DNA from: JBEVJK01 sp963791325
GTDB taxonomy: Bacteria > Pseudomonadota > Alphaproteobacteria > Rhizobiales > Rhizobiaceae
Direction of reading: 5' to 3'
Length of the DNA: 64,000 nucleotides
Assembly (NCBI GenBank): GCA_963791325.1
Contig: CAWBRU010000018.1
Coordinates: 248,001-312,000, forward strand
Shown: positions 58,754 through 64,000 of the stretch, piece by piece
Layout of the letters: each line of letters opens with the position of its first letter
How positions within the stretch are numbered: the stretch's first letter is position 1
Notes under the pieces: generated by a model
Seen by the model: only the letters and a program-made list of their open reading frames with translations
Database searches by the model: none
Told to the model about the DNA's origin: nothing
Program-made: the position numbers and the translations under genes

Positions 58754-60043
58754 ATGAGTGATTCGACGGCGAAACTGGAATATGGCGGCAAAACCCACGA
58801 GTTTCAGGTTTTGAAGGGCACGGTCGGGCCGGACGTCATCGACATCGGCGCGCTCTATCGCGATACGGGTGCCTTCACCTACGACCCCGGCTTCACCTCG
58901 ACGGCCGCCTGTGAATCGCAGATCACCTTCATCGACGGCGACGAAGGCATTTTGCTGCACCGCGGCTATCCCATCGACCAACTCGCCGAGCACGGTGATT
59001 TCCTCGAGGTCTGCTATCTGCTGCTCTACGGCGAACTGCCGACCAAGGCGCAGAAGGAGGATTTCGACTATCGCGTCACCCGCCACACGATGATCCACGA
59101 GCAGATGTCCCGGTTCTTCACCGGTTTCCGCCGCGACGCCCATCCGATGGCGGTGATGTGCGGCGTGGTCGGGGCGCTGTCGGCCTTCTATCACGATTCC
59201 ACCGACATTTCCGACCCGCATCAGCGCATGGTCGCTTCGATCCGGATGATCGCCAAGATGCCGACGATAGCGGCCATGGCGTTCAAGTATTACATCGGCC
59301 AGCCCTTCATCTATCCGAAGAACGAGCTCAACTTCGCCGCCAATTTCCTGCACATGTGCTTCGCTGTGCCGTGCGAAGAGTACAAGGTCAATCCGGTGCT
59401 CGCCCGCGCCATGGAGCGCATCTTCATTCTGCATGCCGATCACGAGCAGAATGCATCGACTTCGACGGTCAGGCTCGCCGGATCTTCGGGCGCCAACCCG
59501 TTCGCCTGCATCGCGGCCGGCATCGCCTGCCTTTGGGGCCCGGCCCATGGCGGCGCCAACGAGGCGGCGCTCAACATGCTGGGCGAGATCGGCACGGTCG
59601 ACCGCATCCCTGAATTCATCGACCGCGCCAAGGATCGCAACGATCCGTTCCGGCTAATGGGCTTCGGCCACCGAGTTTACAAGAATTATGATCCACGCGC
59701 CAAGATCATGCAGAAGACCACGCATGAAGTGCTGGGTGAGCTCGGAATCAAGGACGACCCGATGCTCGACGTAGCCATGGAACTGGAAAAGATCGCGCTG
59801 ACGGACGACTACTTCATCGAAAAGAAGCTCTATCCCAATATCGACTTCTACTCCGGCATCACCTTGAAGGCGCTCGGCTTTCCCACAGCCATGTTTACCG
59901 TGCTCTTCGCCGTGGCGCGCACGGTCGGCTGGATCGCGCAGTGGAAGGAGATGATCGAGGATCCGCACCAGAAGATCGGCCGGCCACGCCAGCTCTACAC
60001 CGGCGCCACCGAGCGCGATTACGTGCCGATCGCCAAGCGGTAG
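58754..60043 (+). CDS. gltA: Citrate synthase
   Basis: Condenses acetyl-CoA and oxaloacetate, first step of the TCA cycle. Catalytic residues are within the usual motifs: HADHEQNASTSTVR (His), GPAHGGANEAA (His) and the Asp in NIDFYSG. Length of 429 fits the large NADH-sensitive type of Gram-negatives. AAGGAG seven bases before ATG 58754 fixes the start; the frame upstream is not coding-like. The 193-base gap from gltX likely holds its own promoter, but no clear consensus is visible. Confidence 0.97.
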   Translation: MSDSTAKLEYGGKTHEFQVLKGTVGPDVIDIGALYRDTGAFTYDPGFTSTAACESQITFIDGDEGILLHRGYPIDQLAEHGDFLEVCYLLLYGELPTKAQKEDFDYRVTRHTMIHEQMSRFFTGFRRDAHPMAVMCGVVGALSAFYHDSTDISDPHQRMVASIRMIAKMPTIAAMAFKYYIGQPFIYPKNELNFAANFLHMCFAVPCEEYKVNPVLARAMERIFILHADHEQNASTSTVRLAGSSGANPFACIAAGIACLWGPAHGGANEAALNMLGEIGTVDRIPEFIDRAKDRNDPFRLMGFGHRVYKNYDPRAKIMQKTTHEVLGELGIKDDPMLDVAMELEKIALTDDYFIEKKLYPNIDFYSGITLKALGFPTAMFTVLFAVARTVGWIAQWKEMIEDPHQKIGRPRQLYTGATERDYVPIAKR

Positions 60044-60049
60044 GGCAGC

Positions 60050-60120
60050 AATTCCAGGAAAAGTGGAAACGGTTTTCCGTCCGGAATTGCGGAAAAAACC
60101 AAGACTTAGAGGGGAGCACC
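60050..60120 (+). repeat. Dispersed intergenic repeat, copy C
   Basis: Starts 7 bases after the gltA stop. AATTCC/GGAATT outer arms enclose GGAAAA (60057-60062) pairing with TTTTCC (60073-60078); it ends in CTTAGAGGGGAGCACC. Another AATTCC follows at 60121, possibly a decayed second unit. It lies between the convergent gltA and lpxB. Confidence 0.75.
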
Positions 60121-60198
60121 AATTCCAAGAAAGAAAGGGTGATCCGCTTTAGGACCAATCCGGAACCCGCCGGCGGCGCTCGGCAGCCTTGCCGGGCG

Positions 60199-61380
60199 TC
60201 AGCGTGCACGCGCCTCGGCAATCGTCTCGAGCACGGCGTCGGCCGCCGCCGCGCCCGGACGCCGCGCCGTGACCATCCGTTTCTTGACCTCGGTGAAGCC
60301 ATTGAGCTGCAGGCGCCGCGCGTCGCTGTCGGGGATCATCAGCTGCTCGAGCAGGCGCGCCAGCATGCCTGGCCTGATGAACCGGTCATAGAACTCCGGC
60401 ACCACCGCACGGTCGGCGATGAGGTTGGGCAGGGAGCCCGTCCAGGTGGTGATCAGGCTCATGAACATCCGCATCAGCGGGTCGGTCCGGTAGCAGGCAA
60501 CCAGCGGCACCCGGCAGAGGGCTAGCTCCAGCGATACCGTGCCCGAGGCCGCAAGCGCTGCGTCGGCCTCGCCGAAGGCCTGCCATTTGCGTGCCTGGTC
60601 GATGACGATTTCGGGCTGCTGCGACCATTGCGCCACCGCCTTTTCGACCAGGTCGGCAACGCCGGGCACGGTCGGCACGATCAGCCGCAGCCGGTGGCCG
60701 CGCTCGGTGAGCAGCGCCGCCGCGTTGCCGAACGCCGGCGCCAGCCCGTTGACCTCGCTGCGCCGCGATCCCGGCAGCAGCAGCACCGTCTTTTCGTCCT
60801 GCGACCCGGGCTTCTTCCGCTCGGATTGGACCCGGGCGGCATGCACGATGCCGGGGTCCGATGTCAGCCGATGGCCGACATAGACCCCGGGCGGGCCGCC
60901 AAGCCGGGCAAGTGTATCGACCTCGAACGGCAGGATGCAGAGCACCCGGTCGACGTCCGGCCGCATCTTCGCCGCGCGCTCCGGCCGCCACGCCCAGACA
61001 CTGGGGCAGACATAGTGCACGATCGGGATCCCCGGGGCCGCCTGGCGCACCCTCTTGGCGACGCGCAGGTTGAAATCGGGGCTGTCGATGGTGACCAGGC
61101 AGTCCGGCTTGCCAGCCACTACCGCCCGGGCCGCAGTGCCGATCCGGGCAAGCAGGCGCGGCAGGTCGCGGACCACGGCTGAGGCGCCCATGATGGCGAT
61201 GCTGGAGGGGTCGAACAGCGTGTCGAGGCCGAGCGCCTGCAGGTGGCGGCCGCCGACGCCGATCAATTCGACGCTGCGGCCGCTGGCCGAAGCCAAGGCT
61301 CGGACGAGGTCTGCGCCGAGCAAGTCGCCGGACTCCTCGCCCGCGACGATCGCCAGCCGCAAGGGCCGCTCGCTATTCAT
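60199..61380 (-). CDS. lpxB: Lipid-A-disaccharide synthase
   Basis: Glycosyltransferase joining UDP-diacylglucosamine and lipid X to form the lipid A disaccharide at the inner membrane. Typical regions are AGEESGDLLGADL at the start, the CPSVWAWRPERA block, LLPGSRRSEV and ASGTVSLELAL in the nucleotide-binding half. The ATG at 61380 overlaps the lpxI stop (ATGA) and gives 393 residues; the longer frame upstream is only a shadow of lpxI. Confidence 0.96.
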   Translation of the reverse strand: MNSERPLRLAIVAGEESGDLLGADLVRALASASGRSVELIGVGGRHLQALGLDTLFDPSSIAIMGASAVVRDLPRLLARIGTAARAVVAGKPDCLVTIDSPDFNLRVAKRVRQAAPGIPIVHYVCPSVWAWRPERAAKMRPDVDRVLCILPFEVDTLARLGGPPGVYVGHRLTSDPGIVHAARVQSERKKPGSQDEKTVLLLPGSRRSEVNGLAPAFGNAAALLTERGHRLRLIVPTVPGVADLVEKAVAQWSQQPEIVIDQARKWQAFGEADAALAASGTVSLELALCRVPLVACYRTDPLMRMFMSLITTWTGSLPNLIADRAVVPEFYDRFIRPGMLARLLEQLMIPDSDARRLQLNGFTEVKKRMVTARRPGAAAADAVLETIAEARAR

Positions 61381-62276
61381 GGGCTTCCGAGCTCGGTGAG
61401 CCCGACCACGAACACGCCGAGCGCATCGGCACGCGCCATGGTCTGCGCGAATTCGAGCACGAAAGCCTGGCCCGCCTCGACACCGATGCCGGCAAGCCCC
61501 GCGGCGTGGACGCGCTCGATGGTGAGCGGCCCGATGGTCGGCAAGTCGGCCCGCAATTCCTGGCCCGGTTTGGCGCACTTGACCAGCGCACCGCCGCCGA
61601 TGCCGGCGATGCGGCCATGGCCGCGCAGATCCTTGACCCGGTCGAGCAGGCCGTCGGTGCCCTCGATGCCTTCGACCGCCACGACGCGGCCGCCGATCGC
61701 AACCGCCGCCTGGCCGATATCGAGCCGGCCGATTGCCAGCGCCGCGCCCGCAGCGGCTTTCAGGTCACGGCGGCCGGCGGCATCGGGCCGGCGCCTGGTC
61801 ATCGGCCCGGCTTGGGCGAGCAGGTCCGGCAGGATCTGATGGGCGCCGACGACGCGGATCCCGTTGGCCTCGAGGTGGCCGACGATCGCGCTGAGCAGGC
61901 CGTTGTCGCCGCTGGCGAGGGCGGCGATGACGCGCGGCAGAAGCCGCAGCAGCTGGACGCTCCAGCGGATGCGTCGCAATGGCGGCCGACGCGACACCCC
62001 GCCCGCCATCACCACATGCGTGATGCGCTGCCGCTTGAGCAGCGGCAACAGCTCGCTGAAGGCTTCGATCGGCAGCTTGACCTGCTCGAGGCGGTCGTAA
62101 GCGCCCGGCAAGTGGGTCTCGCCATCGATGGCGATCACCAAAGGCGGCGTGCCGGCGCGCTCCAGCCCTTCGGCGACCTCGACCGGCAAACGGCCGCTGC
62201 CCGCGATCAGGGCGATCCGGTGACCTTTGCTGGGCTGAATGAGTGCGCCGTCAGTCCTCGTCATCCGCACCGTCAT
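61377..62276 (-). CDS. lpxI: UDP-2,3-diacylglucosamine diphosphatase LpxI
   Basis: Cleaves UDP-diacylglucosamine to lipid X and UMP. This is the LpxI type (formerly DUF1009) that replaces LpxH in many alphaproteobacteria. Features: IALIAGSGRLPVEVAEGL, a HVVMAGGVSRRPPL motif, SGDNGLLSAIV, and the C-terminal domain with VAVEGIEGTDGLLDRV and DLPTIGPLTIE. The start may be 62276 or an ATG 12 bases later; both overlap the lpxA end. It sits in the usual lpxA-lpxI-lpxB order. Confidence 0.95.
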   Translation of the reverse strand: MTVRMTRTDGALIQPSKGHRIALIAGSGRLPVEVAEGLERAGTPPLVIAIDGETHLPGAYDRLEQVKLPIEAFSELLPLLKRQRITHVVMAGGVSRRPPLRRIRWSVQLLRLLPRVIAALASGDNGLLSAIVGHLEANGIRVVGAHQILPDLLAQAGPMTRRRPDAAGRRDLKAAAGAALAIGRLDIGQAAVAIGGRVVAVEGIEGTDGLLDRVKDLRGHGRIAGIGGGALVKCAKPGQELRADLPTIGPLTIERVHAAGLAGIGVEAGQAFVLEFAQTMARADALGVFVVGLTELGSP

Positions 62277-63078
62277 CGCTGAGCGGGCCGGCGGCTGGAA
62301 GGGTGAACTGGCGTTTGCCGCGCTCCTCCATGAAATCGATGATCTTGCCGACCAGCTCGAACTCGGCGAATTCGAGCCTGGCGCGGGCGAGGTTCTGAGC
62401 GAGCGGCTGGCTGCGGTCGAAGATCATCCGATAAGCCTTGCGCACGGCGTGGATTTCCGCCCGCGACCGTCCCGAACGCTTCATGCCGATGATGTTCAGC
62501 CCACGCAGCTCGGCGCGATTGCCCGCTACCATGCCGTAGGGGATGACGTCGCCGAGCACGGCCGAACAGCCGGCCACGAAGGCACCGTCGCCGATCCGCA
62601 CGAACTGATGCAGCGCCGTCAGCCCGCCGATATTGACGTGATCGCCGATGTCGCAATGGCCGGCGAGCGTGGCGGCATTGGCGAAGGTCGCATTGGTGCC
62701 GATCACACAGTCATGGGCGATATGGGTGTAGGCGAGGAACGTGCCGTTGTCGCCGACGACGGTTTCGCCGCGGCTGATATCGGAGCCGGTGTGGATGGTG
62801 ACCGCCTCGCGGATGGTGCAGTTCCGGCCGATGCGGAGCGTGGTGCGCCCGCCCTTGTGTCTGGCGTTCTGCGGCGGCGCCCCGAGCACGGCCTGAGGGA
62901 AGACCTTGCAGCCTGCGCCGATCGTGGTCGCCCCCAGAACGGTGACGTGACCGACAAGCTCCACCCCGTCGCCGATCACGGCTTCGGCGCCGATGTGGCA
63001 GAACGGGCCGATCCGCACCCCGGTACCAAGCTCGGCACCGGCCTCGACGACGGTCATCGGGTGGATCAGCGTCTCCAT
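62251..63078 (-). CDS. lpxA: Acyl-ACP--UDP-N-acetylglucosamine O-acyltransferase
   Basis: First step of lipid A synthesis. The left-handed beta-helix is visible as hexapeptide repeats (for example IGPFCHIGAEAVIGDG and IGDHVNIGG), with the catalytic His in the TFLAYTHIAHDCVIG region and the C-terminal helical domain. Length of 275 is slightly above the usual ~262 because of an acidic tail ending DDED. It starts 8 bases after the fabZ stop. Confidence 0.97.
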   Translation of the reverse strand: METLIHPMTVVEAGAELGTGVRIGPFCHIGAEAVIGDGVELVGHVTVLGATTIGAGCKVFPQAVLGAPPQNARHKGGRTTLRIGRNCTIREAVTIHTGSDISRGETVVGDNGTFLAYTHIAHDCVIGTNATFANAATLAGHCDIGDHVNIGGLTALHQFVRIGDGAFVAGCSAVLGDVIPYGMVAGNRAELRGLNIIGMKRSGRSRAEIHAVRKAYRMIFDRSQPLAQNLARARLEFAEFELVGKIIDFMEERGKRQFTLPAAGPLSDDGADDED

Positions 63079-63086
63079 CGCGGCTG

Positions 63087-63557
63087 TCAGCTCGCCGGCT
63101 TGGGCGAGATCATCGCCGAGATCTCGGCTTCGGCCGCCTTGGTGCCGTCGACGATGCCCTCGCAGGCGAAGCGCCAGATATTGCCGCGCCGCTTGATCTT
63201 CCTGACATGCAGTTCGAGCCGGTCACCCGGCATCACCGGGCGGCGGAACTTGGCGTTGTCGATGGTCATGAAATAAACCAGCGACGGCTTGTCGGAGCCG
63301 GTTTCGCGCAGGCAGATGACCCCTGCGGTCTGCGCCATCGCTTCGATGATCAGCACGCCCGGCATGACCGGCTGATCTGGGAAATGGCCTTGGAAATGCG
63401 GCTCGTTGACCGTCACGTTCTTGATGCCGACGGCCGAATTGTCGCCGTCGATGTCGATCACCCGATCAACCAGCAGGAAAGGGTACCGGTGCGGGAGAAG
63501 CTTCATCAGCTGCAGGATGTCGACCGCCTCCAGAACGGTCTCGGCATTGTCAGCCAT
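63087..63557 (-). CDS. fabZ: 3-hydroxyacyl-[acyl-carrier-protein] dehydratase FabZ
   Basis: Dehydrates 3-hydroxyacyl-ACP in fatty-acid elongation; sits here among lipid A genes that use the same 3-hydroxyacyl-ACP pool. The hot-dog fold motifs are clear: LLPHRYPFLLVDRV, the catalytic His in PHFQGHFPDQPVMPGVL with the Glu in IEAMAQTAG. The 156-residue length is normal. It overlaps the lpxD end by 8 bases. Confidence 0.97.
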   Translation of the reverse strand: MADNAETVLEAVDILQLMKLLPHRYPFLLVDRVIDIDGDNSAVGIKNVTVNEPHFQGHFPDQPVMPGVLIIEAMAQTAGVICLRETGSDKPSLVYFMTIDNAKFRRPVMPGDRLELHVRKIKRRGNIWRFACEGIVDGTKAAEAEISAMISPKPAS

Positions 63558-64000
63558 GCGGTTCGCCCCTCTTGGGTTTGGACAGCCCCCTGATCGCCGC
63601 CACCTCGCGGAAGAACTCGCGAATCGGGCGCGCCGGCGAACCTGCCCAACGCTCGCCTTGAGGGATGTCGTGCATCAGGCCGGACGACGCGGCAACCTGA
63701 GCGAACGATCCGATCGAGATATGGTCGGCGATGCCGACGCGACCGCCGAGCATGACGAAGTCGCCAAGCGTGACCGAGCCCGACAGGCCGCAATGGCCGG
63801 CGATGATGCAGCCGCGCCCGATGCGTACATTGTGGGCGATCTGGACCAGATTGTCGATCTTGGTGCCCTCCCCGATCACCGTATCGCTCATGGCGCCGCG
63901 ATCGATGGTAGTGTTGGCGCCGATCTCGACGTCGTCCTGGATCACGACCCGGCCGATCTGCGGGATCCGCTCCGGCCCTTTGGCCCCGCCGACGAAGCCG
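63550..64000 (-). CDS. lpxD: UDP-3-O-(3-hydroxyacyl)glucosamine N-acyltransferase LpxD (5' part outside window)
   Basis: C-terminal 150 or so residues only; the frame is open to the right edge of the window. Hexapeptide-repeat beta-helix with IGANTTIDRGAMSDTVIG, NLVQIAHNVRIGRGC (catalytic His region) and GHCGLSGSVTLGDF, then the short C-terminal helix SPARPIREFFREVAAI. Third acylation-stage enzyme of lipid A synthesis; first of the lpxD-fabZ-lpxA-lpxI-lpxB run. Confidence 0.96.
   Translation of the reverse strand, partial: GFVGGAKGPERIPQIGRVVIQDDVEIGANTTIDRGAMSDTVIGEGTKIDNLVQIAHNVRIGRGCIIAGHCGLSGSVTLGDFVMLGGRVGIADHISIGSFAQVAASSGLMHDIPQGERWAGSPARPIREFFREVAAIRGLSKPKRGEPHG

Overview
The window reads as a contiguous piece of an alphaproteobacterial chromosome, most likely from the order Hyphomicrobiales (Rhizobiales). 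Coding density is high, coding sequence is strongly GC-rich, and the gene order follows blocks I know from that group: eno-ftsB-pdhABC-lpdA-lipA-ratA, dusB-ntrB-ntrC-ntrY-ntrX-hfq-hflX-mazG, ppiD-trpD-trpC-moaC-moeA-lexA-comEC-gltX-gltA, and lpxD-fabZ-lpxA-lpxI-lpxB. A fused IspDF and a lipoyl domain fused to the pyruvate dehydrogenase E1-beta subunit point the same way. I found no tRNA, rRNA, CRISPR array, transposase or phage gene.

Layout. 1-9.9 kb, mostly plus strand: rlpA (cut by the window edge), a DacA-like protein, tmk, holB, metG, tatD, a metallo-hydrolase, a YbaK-type deacylase, a cupin, a minus-strand GFA-type protein and mazG. 10-20.1 kb, minus strand: dusB-ntrBC-ntrYX, a D-amino-acid transaminase, hfq and hflX. 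20.2-22 kb, plus: ispDF and cinA. 22-34.2 kb, minus: ratA, lipA, a GlsB/YeaQ-type membrane protein, lpdA, an SGNH esterase, pdhCBA, ftsB, eno, a PRC-barrel protein, kdsA and a VOC protein. 34.4-37 kb, plus: an NCS1 transporter and an SGNH-like protein. 37-41.5 kb, minus: pyrG, an L,D-transpeptidase, secG and tpiA. 41.6-47.1 kb, plus: ppiD-like, trpD, trpC, moaC and moeA. 47.4-53.1 kb, minus: a very large autotransporter. 53.8-64 kb: lexA, comEC (minus), gltX and gltA, then lpxB-lpxI-lpxA-fabZ-lpxD (minus, last gene cut by the window edge).

Most genes serve central functions: envelope building (RlpA, DacA-like, L,D-transpeptidase, FtsB, lipid A and KDO enzymes), acetyl-CoA supply and entry to the TCA cycle (PDH, lipoate synthase, citrate synthase), nitrogen signalling (NtrBC/NtrYX), nucleotide and tRNA metabolism, and SOS control (LexA). 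The accessory parts are small inserts in otherwise conserved blocks: the autotransporter between moeA and lexA, the VOC/NCS1/SGNH group between pyrG and kdsA, and the L,D-transpeptidase between secG and pyrG.

I did not find a clearly new multi-gene system. The best leads are: a DacA-like protein whose second and third penicillin-binding motifs are altered; an autotransporter whose passenger begins with a YVTN-type beta-propeller, with a cluster of palindromes upstream; a three-copy intergenic repeat with paired-base covariation, each copy between convergent genes; and single-base frameshifts in ntrY and gltX, which may be assembly errors.
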